Part shown: one piece after another, positions 35,387 to 47,052 of the stretch | How the letters are laid out: every line of letters begins with the position of its first letter | How positions within the stretch are numbered: the first letter of the stretch is position 1 | NCBI GenBank assembly: GCA_015501585.1 | Contig: JADNRY010000216.1 | Coordinates: 1-64,000 of the forward strand | Length of the DNA stretch: 64,000 nt | Origin: Rhodocollybia butyracea | Lineage: Eukaryota; Basidiomycota; Agaricomycetes; Agaricales; Omphalotaceae | Direction: 5' to 3' | The notes under the pieces: generated by a model | Seen by the model: the letters and a program-made list of their open reading frames with translations, nothing else | Told to the model about the DNA's origin: nothing | Databases searched by the model: none | Program-made: the position numbers and the translations under genes

Positions 35387-38300
35387 ATGTCTACTACCCC
35401 TTCCGCTCCTACTACCCAACCTACTCAGACAACTTCGAGTACACAGACCACTATGACCGCGCCGACTATTCCGAGTGATTGGACCATCCCTAGTGGTGGA
35501 AATTCGCTCTTCCCTCGTGACACTAAGCTCAAAGGTGAAACAAATTTTTTGTCTTGGTCTGCCGTCTTCCTCGCTGGTGCTCGCACAGTAGGATGTCAGT
35601 CTATTTTGTCGTGCGCACTTGTTTGTCCTCCCGATACCGACACTAAGTATCTTATCTGGCAACGGATGGATTCTTATATGATGAACATGCTTCTCCAGTG
35701 TATCTCTGAGAGCATGGTCAGCATGGTAGAAGGTCTTACAAGCGCCGCCGCCTATAAACGACTTTCGGGTACTTATAGTCCTCAGGGTTCTGGTCTCATC
35801 ATGACGTTCTTCTCCCGACTCACCCGCCAACTTCCGCTCCAGCATAGCTTTGATTCTTTGTCTGCCCATCTTCAGGGTTTCGAATCCGCTCTGCAGGATA
35901 TCCGGAAAGCTGGGTACGTTGTGGAGGAAGGGTTTGCCTCTGCTATTCTTGTCACTACTCTCCCCAATGAGGAAGGTGCGACCGGGTCTTGGCACACCTG
36001 GATCCGCAGTTTCTCTCTCACCTCCAGCACTACTCTTGAGTCGACTGTCCAACAGATTTTAGGTTCTTACCGTTCAGCTCATCCTGACGAGAACTCTAAT
36101 TCCGGCATGTCGAACGTAGAAGCCGCCGTCGCTGTGCTCGAACACTCCTATGCGGCCCGTTGACACACCGAATTACGCTGTATGCCGAAATTCAAGCGAA
36201 ATGTCATCATTTAAAAGACCCCGTGAAACACGTCACGTCACTACCTAGGGTACGTTATGTATTAGACACTTTGAAGGTCCACTTCAGGTATCTAGTATGT
36301 AGAAACCCATTTGAAGGGAGATACACTATGTTTTAAGAGGCTACATTACTGTGCAAGGATGCATCGTTGACCCACAAACTCAAAATCAATCAAATTGATT
36401 TACCTAGATTGATTTAGGCTTGCCAGATCTAAGTCTATTCAATTAATACTACCTACTACAAAAAGTCCTATACAGGGATATACAAGACAGGATTAAAATA
36501 GATGAAGAGAGACGAATGAGGGCAAGCATAATGCGAACCCATATCCGTTTAAAGTAAGAGAATCGAAGCACTGGTTCCCTGGAACGAACCACAGAGAGAA
36601 ACTAGACGATTAATGATGAATTAGGCGCCGGGGATCAAAGTGGCCCGGCGCCGGCAGTAAAAGAAAGGCGGGGCGCGTCCTAGCGACGTGCCTATAATAA
36701 AATTTATTCGGACCGACCTACGGGACGGTCCACATGTATACAAGTACCCGGTAGGACCCGGGAGGAGAAGAGAAAAGGGGAGATACGGAACGACGCCGCA
36801 AACTTGACCCGCGGGACGGACGGACCGCCCGGCGCTTAAAGCGCATCAGAGTCGAACCACTCATCGGGAATGCATCGTTCTTCCCTCCCCTCCGTTACTT
36901 ATTAAATAAAAGATGTAGAAAAGGTGTAATATGGGTAGAGGACCCATGAGACAATGATATAGAGCCCTGGGGACAGTGTAGGAACCAGGAGAACACTTAT
37001 AAGCTCAGTTATGGCTAACAAGGGCAACATGAGATTTATCTTCTTGGCTCTTGGCAAGCCAAGAGAGTCTTACCAACCCATGGTACCTTAATTAAGAAAA
37101 TTTCAAGGACCTAGGAGTATAAAAAGGCAAGGAAATGAAGAGAAAAGCATTCTTTCTTACCCCCACCAGGTGTAGCAGCTCCTTATCAGGCTACTACTAA
37201 AAGATTGAATTGATATAAAGACTGGGACTTACAGAGAGAAATTGACAAGCAATTGAACTTGAGTAAAGAGACAGAAAGAGATTCAGTGTGAACTGAGTGC
37301 AGAGAAGTTAAGACAAAGACTTAGAAAGGACTTTGAATATTATTTTCAAACCACAGTTAGGCTGCAGTCAGAGCTCTGTCTGAGTTATAGGGACACCCTC
37401 TGGTCAGTTGTGACTTGTGTTAATTTGTGATTTTACCAAGGGACTTAGGAATAGTATTTGTTTGACAGCTCAGAGCTTGGGATCAGCTTAAATAAGTCTG
37501 TACTTTGAAAGGGAAGGCACTTAGTGAAATAACACTCAGTGTAGCAAGGAAGCACTTGAATAGATTGAAGTTCTAAATAAATATTATTTGGCTGAACTAA
37601 AAACCCGAACTGAGTAATAAGTTGTGTGTGTGTTTGGTGTGGTTGTGTAAGCCATTTCTAAGTTCACCCCAGTTTAGACCTCTCACCGTGGAGATTATTA
37701 TTGTGTCAACTGCCACACTCCCGGTCACACCAAGGATTTTTGCCGTAAGCCCGGTGGTGGGAAACATGCTATGGAGGCTAAGGGAGGTAACAGAAAGGGG
37801 AAAAATAGGAAGAAGGGCAAAGAGAAAGCCCACCATGTGGAGAGTGGGGGAGGAGGTGAAACTGAGCAGTCTACCTCATCACATTTCGTAGAATCTTCTT
37901 CGGGCGCCAATATTATCGATTTCTCTGCTTACCCGGTGACCGAGACTTCTACAAATGTGAATTCCTCCCAGCCTATGTCTGAGTCAGTGTATCCAGCTGG
38001 TACTACTGCCGATAGGCCTCCCATCATTATCGACTCTGGTACTACATCTCACATTCATTCTGTTCGTGCCAACTTCACGTCTTTCCACCATCCGGCCATT
38101 TCTCAGAAGGTTACTGGATTTGGTCATGGTACTATGAAGATTGCAGGTCGAGGTATAGCCGTTTTTCTTGCGCATCGTCGCCATCGTCAACTTGTCTGTC
38201 TCAATCTGAAGGACACTGCTTTCGTTCCTGACTCCTCTCCTACCCTCATTTCCGTTTCCCGACTCGACGAAGCTAAGTGTTATACTGTCTTTGGCGCAGG

Positions 38301-40665
38301 GAAATGTGTAACATTCAGTAAGGATGATGCTGGTACTTTTATCCAGCGCCTTATTGATGAGGAGGATGTTGTTTTCACTGGAACGAAGGACGATTCTCGA
38401 CTTTATCACCTTGACTCTGCTCCCTCCACCTCTGCGTTTACATCTTCCACCTCGGACAAACCTCCGCTTTACTCCAAACTGGTTCAGCTTCATAACAAGC
38501 TTGGGCATTTGAACTATCCCGCTTGTCGTGACTTGTACTGTTCGGGTACGCTTGAGGGGATGACCGTGAAACTTACAGCCTCAGAATTGGCTGCAGAACC
38601 CCCCATCTGTGACGCCTGCGCGCAGTGAAAGCTCACCCGTGCGCGCTTTCCTGAATCGAACTCTAGAGCTTCAGAGCCACTGGGCCTAGTTCACTCAGAT
38701 CTTTGGGGACCAGCTCCGGTCTTGACCATGACCGGCATGGGGTATCTCATCACGTTTCTTGATGATTGCTCCCGTATGGCTTGGGGTTACTTGCTTCGCC
38801 GCAAGAGTGATGTTTTTACTGCTTTTAAGCAGTGGTTAGTTGAAGTAGAGAAGGTAACCGGCAAAAAGTTGAAGGTTTTCCGCACTGACAATGGTGGGGA
38901 ATATATAACCAACGAGTGGCGCGATTGGATGAAGGAGCACGGTATCCGCTGGGAAAAGACCGCTCCTTACACTCCTGAACAGAACGGCCATTCTGAGCGC
39001 CTCAATCGTACAATTTTTGACCAGGTACGCACTATCCTTATTCACTCTCAACTTCCTCTCTCTATGTGGGGCTACGTTGTCTGGTACATTCTTAATATCC
39101 GTGCCCGGACTTATGCTAGTCCTCTACCCAAAGGGGAGACACCCTATCATCTCTGGTACAAGAAGCACCCTGACCGTCGAAAGGTGCATTCTTTTGGATG
39201 TAAAGTTTGGGTATACAACAACTCACAGGAGCATAAACTTGACGCTTGTGATACTCCTGGTATTTTTCTAGGTTTTGACAAGACTCGGGTGGCATACTAT
39301 GTGTACACGCCAGGTAAAGGTGTACGTTCAGCAATCTCTGTGAAGTTTGATGACAACACTAATGGAGATGGACTTTTGAGCGCCGCGGGGGAGTCCTATG
39401 ATTATTCGTCTCTCAAAAATCCTACTTATAAAGATGACGATGAGTTTTCCCCTATAACCGCTCCATCCGCTCTCCCACCTGACCCTCCTGTTCCTGTTCC
39501 TCCTGCTACTCCTCCACCTCGTGCCCCTTGTCCTGATCCCCGCATGCCTTCTGATGCTACACCTGCTAAGACTCGCTCTCGTGCGAGAGCAGAAGTCCAG
39601 CCACAGATTGATGAGGATATTCCTCCGCATGTTGAGCTTGATATGGATGATAGCGGGGATGAGGGGGAGATGCCCGAACTGGCTCATATCTTGAGTGGTG
39701 AAATTCCATTCAATGTTTTGCAGGCTCTCAACTCTCCCGATCATGCAGAGTGGGAAGCCGCTTGTCATTACGAGCTTAACCAGCTCTTGTAGACTGGGAC
39801 TTACTCTCTCGTTCCACCACCTCCTGACCGTAAGGCCATTGGTACACGCTGGGTCTTTGCTATCAAGCGCAATGCCAACACTCAGGCCATTGAGGTCTAC
39901 CGAGCTCGACTTGTAGCTCAGGGTTTTACCCAAATTCCGGGTATTGACTTTGTCGATGTCCACGCTCCGACTGCTCGTATTGAATCCATTTGTGGTATTG
40001 CAACTGTAGCGGCCATCCAGGATTGGGAAATTCATGTCATTGATGTGAAATCTGCTTATCTTAATAGCACCATCCCTGATGACCAGCCAACGTATGTGAA
40101 GCAACCGCCCGGATTTGCAGTCAGAGGAAAGGATTCGTGGGTTTGGAAGCTTAACAAGGCACTCTATGGACTTAAGCAGTCTGGTTTTCTCTGGTATGAG
40201 AAACTAAAAAGTGTTTTGGTTGAACTTGGCTTTCAGGTTTGCATTTCCGATCCTTGTGTCTTCTTTTGTCGTTCTTCCGATGGAATAATCATCATTGCAA
40301 CTCACGTCGATGATCTAGCTCTCTTTGGTTCCTCCATTCTACAGATTATTCAATTCAAGGATGAGTTCCATACTCATTTTGATATCTTGGATAAGGGGGA
40401 GATCTCTCAATTTTTGGGTATGACTGTTACTCGTGATAGATCTGCTCGAACCATTTCCTTTTCCCAATGTTCCTACATCTTGTCTCTCATTTTGCGTTTC
40501 CGACTCGATGATGCTCACCCCGTTGGAACACCCATGGAAAAGACGGTATTGTCCAAAGCTGATTGTCCTTCTGATGATTCTCCTGAACAGAGAGAGATGC
40601 GCTTGGTGCCCTACGCTGAAGGTGTTGGTTCTCTCATGCACGCCTCCACTCAAACGCGCATACTC
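35387..40665 (+). pseudogene. Copia II Gag-Pol polyprotein remnant
   Basis: Gag starts at 35387 (STTPSAPTTQPTQTT, then TNFLSWSAVFLAGAR). It is interrupted at 36160 and resumes at 37690; joining them across one CCGT copy gives a continuous frame into the zinc knuckle CVNCHTPGHTKDFC (CX2CX4HX4C). Protease IIDSGTTSH is near 38028. The integrase zinc motif ends CDACAQ, where TGA at 38626-38628 replaces the usual next residue. The integrase core includes HSDLWGP, RTDNGGEY and NGHSERLN. A second stop, TAG at 39790-39792, precedes the RT. RT is readable to about 40660 with THVDDLALFG in place of YVDD. All segments share one frame. Confidence 0.92.
36161..37685. mobile_element. Solo LTR inserted in copia II gag
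   Basis: This 1525-bp insert starts TGACACACCGAATTACG, ends GACCTCTCA (TG...CA), and is flanked by CCGT on both sides (36157-36160 and 37686-37689). A TATAAAAAGGC box lies near 37119 and GC-rich GGCGCCGG-type sequence near 36620-36800. Removing it with one CCGT puts gag back in frame. The start resembles the TGTCACACC-type ends common in fungal Gypsy LTRs (from memory). No internal coding region remains, so it is a solo LTR left by recombination. Confidence 0.85.
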
Positions 40666-43600
40666 CCGGGAGACTTCAAACGGTTTAGCCATGAGGTTAG
40701 GGATATATTTGCCCATTAGAACACCGGGGTTGATATGCGCTATTAGGCCTAAAATTGGCCTAAGGCATGTAACCGTACATTTTGACACTTTGTACGTGTT
40801 ATACAATGCAATAAGAGAGTTATACGGAGCCCAAGCGTGATAGCTGTTGCCGAGGCAAAGAACTTAACAATAATACTCAGCGAGCCGTGAAGGTACGCCC
40901 ACAGTCACAGCGTAGCCTAGAGCCAAGCTAGCAAGGATACCTGGGCTGCCCGGAGATGTAACGCTAGATCGTCAACCTAGTTATACCCAAGAGGGTAGAC
41001 TCTCAAAACTACAGGACATCTCGAAGCGGGATAAGTACTAAGCCAACGCGTTACTCAAGGGAAGGAATTATGAGTGAAGGCACCCCTCGCACTAAGACCC
41101 CCAACAAGCTATGTTAAGATGTGGACTTTACAGTCCGTAACAATGGACCAGAACGATCCCGAGGAAACCGTAGAGATCTATTCGCGGCACCGGTCGTAAC
41201 CATGAGGACGGTAGAAACATGCTTAGCGGTCCTATGGAAAGCTACGTGCCGGGATAGCCTTGGCAAATCGAAACATTTGATCTTAGAAATCATACACGGG
41301 AGGTCTTATCCGTTAAAGCCGACTATCGGGAAGCACTTGTACATACTCAGCGCAGTTGCTCGAGATTATAATAAGTGGTGTCGTTGGAAAGCTAGATAAC
41401 AGGCCTTCTCGAGAGAATGTTAATCACACTCAGGATGGACAGAACTATCCGAGGAATAGAATGAAACTCACCCAAGGGAAACCGGGCGGCGAGTGATCAT
41501 GAAGCGTAAAGGTACTCCTGACCCGGAGAATTGTGGAGTAATTGGAGAAACCTTGCTCGGATCAAAACACTCTAAAACTATGTTAATCCTCACGAAATCA
41601 TATTTTACCTCTGATATATACCAAGAATGGACTATTTCTTTATTGTGTGTACCATATATAGGCTGGAGTTTCCTTTCTGAGCCAGATTCCTCTGTTCCAC
41701 TCTCTTTCCGTCTCTCTCCGTATCTGTTTCATCTATTTTTTGTATTAAACTCTCTCTACTCAGTATATAAGCCAGATATATTTATTCAAAAAGACAAGTT
41801 ACTTGCCACCTCCCCTGTACGAGATTGGTTGTGTTCCTTCACCTCAAAGTTTCTTGCCCTCGACTTGACTGCTAAGACCAGTGCTCCGTAGAACATCCCT
41901 CGGGACTAGTAGCGTGACGCCTCCTGACTTGGTTATCTTTAGAAAGTAATAAACTTCACGAAGTTACTTGCCACCTCCCCTGTACGAGATTGGTTGTGTT
42001 CCTTCACCTCAGAGGACCTTTCCCTCAATTTGTATGTTAGGAAGTGAGCTCCGTAGAACGTCCTCGGGACTAGTAGCATGACGCTTCTCTACTTAACTAC
42101 AAGTTGGTTGTTAGTTTCTTCACCTAGTAGGTAGCTGGTCACCTCTCTACGTGTTCCCGTGGAGAAGTGTTAGTTGCTTCACGAAGTTGTTAGCCAGTCT
42201 CGACGCTTTACCGCGGAGTGACTGATAGTTTCTTCAAGGAGTTTGATTTACTGTCATATTACTTGCTCGGCGGAATTTGCCCTGTAATAGAATTTCACAA
42301 ACTTCCTTTGGCGCACTTGAGAATCTGATCGAGTCTTGAGCGTGTGAGTTCCCTCGAACTCCAGATCAACCTTAAATCTAGTTGCTTCCTTAGAGGGGAC
42401 GGTTTCTAGTAAGGAATTATTCGGCTCCAGAGTGAGGGTTCCTTATTGACTTCCCTGTGAAGTTAGGCAAGCCACTAAGATTGTGGTACGGGTTCCTAGT
42501 GATTAAGTTCACTCACAATATCGTAGCTTGGCCCAGAGTTTGGTTGAGGACTTTACGGCGTCACAGCAGCTAGTGCCAGAGTTTGCCTAGGGTTGTTGAC
42601 AAACCTCGAGATTACTATTCTAGCTAGAGCCAGAGTTTGCCTAGGAGAATCTTAGTTTCGTTGTATTGGTTTTGGTTTTGATTATTTGGTTTTGGACACA
42701 TACACATTATTGGTTTTGGTTTGGTTATGTTGATTCGGACATCCCGACGTTCCCTTGTACATATGTACACCCAGCTGGGCTTCCCTCGACTCAGTTCTAA
42801 GAGTTGTCCAAGCTTAGTCACCCATGTTAACGCATCGGTCTTGAACCTGGAGCAACCGCGTGCATACCTCCGATACTATCAAACTTTCCCTCGGGGAATC
42901 TCTGACAACCCGCCCTCGCTCCCTTACATATCAATAGTCTGGTTAGGTGCGGTAGTGTTTTTGTTAGGTTGTTTTATAGCACCTTTCACACACCTACACG
43001 TAAATACCCAAATAGCGCTGGATCAATTTTCTTGGAAAGGTCTAATCAAACATAATGAGCAATGGAAGCAGTATGCTTGCAGATGATACTTACGCGTTCG
43101 ATCTTCATGGCAATATTTCCGTTGCACACGCCGACACGGCAAATATGAACAGTAAGTTCCTCACCGGGGATGGCCATACCAACAAAAGAAGCATCGTAGC
43201 TATTCATCAATTAGTATACAATGGTAAGAGGGAGATATGAGAAACTTACGTGAAATGTGTCATCACCATGACACAACTTCCAGTAACAGGGCGTGATGCA
43301 AGTGCTCCTCCCGGCAGCGACTTTGTGAATAGGAGTGAATCCCATCAAAGGCTTATACTCGAACTGCAAAAAGACCGCTGGAAAGCTTCATGATGACCTT
43401 TTTGTTTACACGGGGGAAGAACAAGCGCCGGATAGGATTACTGGCATAGGAAGATCCTTGAACAATACTCGGAGAACCAGTGGGAGCGAGCATCCAGTTC
43501 AATTCAGAACCTGCGAACGCAGTGAGCCAAGAATCATTGGAAGGAAGAGATTTACTGAACTGGTAAATGATCTTTGTTGGATCTGGTGACTTGGGCACCA

Positions 43601-46140
43601 GAGATATCCTCAACGGCGCGAGGAAGGGAAGCAAGATATTCGGTAGCAGGAACGGCGGAGGTATCACCAGAATAATGTTTCTGCAGGACTTCATTAATAA
43701 GCGAGGGATTGATATTTCCAAGCATGTCCTTGATGCAAGGAGTGCTTGGCAGCAGCAGGACCTTGGAGAATGCAGAGCTTCGATGTCCTCCGCAGCCCAC
43801 AAAGAGTCCTAAGAAAGCATAAGAAAAAACGACAACAAAAAAGGTAGGAAATTACCTTCTTAGACCAGACCTCAAATGCTGCACCAAGGACTGGAATGAA
43901 AGGAACGGGCTTCTGGCCGCACCATTGAGAGATTGCTAAAAAGAAGCCGGAATCATTGCAGAAAGAAGTTGCTTGGTGGCGAGAGGGTAGGCCTTGAAGA
44001 AGGCTGCAACCATGGCACGACTTCCGAAAAGGAAACCGCTGAAAGGCATTGGCTGAACTTTGTAAGCGGAGGACCACTCTCCAGTGAGGTAAGGCCAGGC
44101 ATCTTCAGCAGCACCGAAACCAGAGCTGCCAACAAGGATGAGGTTTTCCTGTTTGCGGATAGCATGGTAAGTGGAGAGAACAGGCTGATGGAAGTTCCTT
44201 TGAGTGATGGCCTCCGGCACAGCCACCAGTCCATTGCTTGATGATAGGGAAGTCGGGATTAGCAGCAGCGGTATTGATAACCTGGTGAATGCCATCGACA
44301 GAGCCAGGCTTTAAGGCAAGGTGTTCGATACCAGCAGATTTAAGACCCTCAATGATTTCCACGGCCTTTTCGGTACTAGGAACACCAGCACCAATCATCT
44401 CCTGCCAAAGAGGGAACTGGAAGCCAAACTGCGTGGGATTGATATAGATTGAGTTAAGTGAGATTCCCGTGCCCTGAGGAATCTTGGATTGGGTTTCCAA
44501 AACCCTCGACTGATGGGCATTGGCGTTGTACTGGCCACCTCCAGCCAATTTGACATGATAACCAGCCGCGAGAACAGTGCTCATGAACCCGGCCTGAACA
44601 GTAGAAGGAGTCATACCTGGGACCATGATTGGAGGCTTGCCCAAGAGACGCGAGTTGAAGGGGGTATCAAGATGAATTGTTCCATCCCTGCAACACGGGC
44701 GTAAGTAAACAACCAAAATTGAAAAAACAAAAAATACTCACTTGGTCTTCACAAGATGCTGAGTGTACTTTTCACCCCAATTGTCCTCCCGGTCGATCAG
44801 ATTAGAGCTGCATAACTCAGCATCACCCTTGCCGCATACACCGATAACGATGACACATGCACCTCTCCCATTGAAGTTCCTCCCGGTGAGGGGACCGATA
44901 CCACTAGACCACCGGGACCAAAATCCAATGTGTGCGTAGCAGACTTGGGGAAATTCGTAGCCTTGGTCCAGTGGATAGGCGAGGTAAATATCTGGCTGCA
45001 AAGAGCACGAGTAACGGAAGTCTTGGATGATCGCAAATCATCACCTACAAGAATCTTAGTATATAGAAACGAAATAGATAGCGATAGTCATACCATTTTC
45101 AGTATGGTATATGGGAATCCTTATGTCCTTAGGTTGCCAAAGTTCCTCCCTTTTCAAATCCTCCTTCAAAAACTTCTCTGCAGCGTTCTCAAGATAAACA
45201 CTGTGGAAGGGAACACCAACCACCAAGAAACAGGCAGAAATGCGGGGTTTACGCTGTGAAACTGCGATCTCGCTTTGATCAGCTCCGCTAGGAGCCTGGA
45301 TCTTCCTCAGGTTGACAACAAGGCCATGCAAAGCATGCGAGGGCCCGTGACAACCAGCGCACCACGAGGACCATTATGAAGGGTGGCGTGAAGCTGGGAG
45401 TGGTTTTGAGGAGATGAGGCTCGAGTCTGGTCAAAGAAAGACCGGTGATAGGCAGCATGGGACTAGGTGTACCTTTGCCACCATCAATAGAATCCTGAAT
45501 TATGCTGGGTTCAAGAGAAATAGCAGGGAATGCCTCTTGACCGCGGAAACCACAAAAGAAAAGCCATCGGATGGCCTTGGTTGCATTATGGGTAAAGGAC
45601 TTGAAAGAAGAAGAGGCTGCAGCAGCAGCGGCAGAGACAATACCTTGAGAGTGGCCGGTAGAACCAGCAATGTGGTCTGAAAGCTCACCAGGAGTGAGAC
45701 CGGTAACTTTGCATACAATCAAGTATTGGATGAGTTGCGCTAATCTGATGAGGGGAAAGGGCGCAGGGACGGAGGCAAGGTAGGAGACTGGGGGACGAGG
45801 CTTACTGCCTGAAAGCTAAGAAGCAGTGTTGAGGTTATGTGCGTAGAAAGAAGAGCCTTGTTTCTCGGCCAGAGAAATGGGGATTTCCGACATTGTGGAA
45901 ATGAATGGCGCAACGAAAGGGTTGTACACGCCATAGAGGAATTGTAATTCGGCGAGGTAAACTTTGTTAGTACCTTGACCTCCGAAGAGCGCATATATCT
46001 CTCTGGATGCAGCAGCCGCAAGCAGGGCGGGCTTTGGTCCTGCAGGATTTGCGGCAACTTTCTGCTCTGCAAGAACAGAAGAAGCCCAGAAGAATGAAGT
46101 AAGAACGACTTTCCGGACCTCTGTGTTGTAGGCAGAGGAG
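40666..46140 (-). pseudogene. FAS1: Fatty acid synthase beta subunit (FAS1) pseudogene
   Basis: Read from 46140 downward. The acyltransferase part has LFGGQGTN (about 45990) and the nucleophile motif GHSQG (about 45660). Then come ITWTKATNFP-like SPIHWTKATNFP (about 44990), enoyl reductase PPIMVPGMTPSTV (about 44640) and KQWTGG.AGGHHS (about 44230). Part of the dehydratase region follows (QKPVPFIPVL 43900; SIVQGSSYASNP 43460; YKPLMGFTPIH 43350), then GMAIPGEELTVHICRVG (about 43150). Past the repeat X insertion comes a C-terminal piece, GKYIPNLMAKPFEVSREYA (40725-40670). Damage includes a TAG for Trp (about 45828), frameshifts near 45390, 45335, 44890, 44210 and 43740, and internal deletions that remove much of the enoyl reductase end and the malonyl/palmitoyl transferase. 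At least one intron (44737-44717 region) is kept, so this is not a retrocopy. An active copy must exist elsewhere. Confidence 0.93.
40741..43014. mobile_element. Repeat X copy 2, inside the FAS1 pseudogene
   Basis: This 2274-bp copy has the same ends as 31498-33339 and a GCGC target duplication (40737-40740 and 43015-43018). It separates the FAS1 C-terminal piece from the rest. It is longer than copy 1 because of internal repetition: TTGCCACCTCCCCTGTACGA recurs at about 41813 and 41969, with several GTAGAACGTCC..GGGACTAGTAGC variants. Differences from copy 1 are mainly C/T and G/A. The open frame at 41121-41399 corresponds to the one in copy 1. Confidence 0.8.
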
Positions 46141-46541
46141 AGAATGGGTATCTTTGGTGGAGAGGTATGGTGCGGTAAAGAAATGGAAGTGGGCTCTGGA
46201 TTCGGGCGGTTTGCGGATTTGGGTGGGCTTCTGATTTGGGTGGGTTTCGGATGCGGGTTAGGCTTTTGTGCGGGCTGTAAGAATATTGAGTGATTTTTTT
46301 CAAAGTGGATGAAAGTAGCGCACCATGGGCGCGCAATTCGCTGGGCCCAGAAAAAAAGGTGAGACAAAGTGGAGATTTGCTCCACAAAGGCAGACAGCGG
46401 CATCCAAGTTCAGTTCAGGCACTTCTGCACTCCCAATTAAGAAGAATCCTCCGGAACCCTCAGCAGAACTTGGCGCAAAGATGGTGGTTCTCGCAAACCT
46501 TCTTTTGATCAACACCCACAACGACTGCGTGAAAATTGCAG

Positions 46542-47052
46542 ATGTTCACAGTCGATGAGGATGTACCTTTGACGTTTCATGATGCGGATCTGGCACCACC
46601 CTCAGGCGTCTTTGCCCAGAACTACGCGAGGTGGGGATTTTGGTTTGGACGCAGCTTGTTTGCTCACGCTGGTCATTAGAGCTGTTCATAAAGAGAACCA
46701 ACCGCACGATTGGTTGGTATCATGGACAACCTTCCAGGATGATCGCAGAAATGACATGGGCGGTCATTTTTACGTTGCAGAGTATGGGATTCGCATTCAA
46801 GCAGCTTCAAACAAAGCCGTGTTCTGGAAACCTAGTGACTGGCATGGAACCAGTCTTCCTATGCTGGAACCTGATGCAAAGGGAGATGGGCCACTACTGC
46901 AGAGTGGTTTAGCCATTGTTACTTCACCTCGATTGCCCAAAGCTTTTGCTAAATTTCGCCAAGGTGAACTGACTGAGGCTGCGATGAGGCGAGAAGCAAG
47001 TGTGAGTGAAGAGATTGGACTGGAAGATGCATTCGAAACCATTACATTTTGA
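46542..47052 (+). CDS. 2OG-Fe(II) dioxygenase-like protein (TET/JBP-like), probably partial
   Basis: Exons 46542-46630 and 46680-47052, with a 49-nt GTGGGG...TAG intron, give 153 residues in one frame. The order LAPPSGVFAQNYA, HDWLVSWTTF, GGHFYVAEYGIRIQAA, WKPSDWHGTSLP and GLAIVTSPRLP matches proteins that I recall in many agaricomycetes as 2OG-oxygenase/TET-JBP-like. Candidate metal and cofactor residues are the His of GGHFY and WHGTS. The N-terminal half of such proteins is missing here. It lies directly upstream of the Plavaka transposase on the same strand and could be cargo of that transposon or a neighbouring relic. The start at 46542 is simply the first in-frame ATG. Confidence 0.55.

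Larger units (their letters stand above)
34940..40665 (+). mobile_element. Ty1/copia retrotransposon II, decayed and 3'-truncated
   Basis: A 349-bp 5' LTR (34940-35288, TGTTGGATA...TTCCAACA) is followed by the half-tRNA primer site and a gag-pol frame. Gag carries a solo LTR insertion (36161-37685). Pol has two in-frame stops and ends within the reverse transcriptase palm (after ASTQTR). There the sequence switches to antisense fatty acid synthase DNA. No RNase H, 3' LTR or target duplication is present. It belongs to a different family from copia I: LTR length and sequence differ and it has a zinc knuckle. Confidence 0.9.

Noticed and set aside
39328..40104. 258-codon antisense frame in copia II
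   Set aside because: It is a shadow of integrase/RT coding; no motif of its own.
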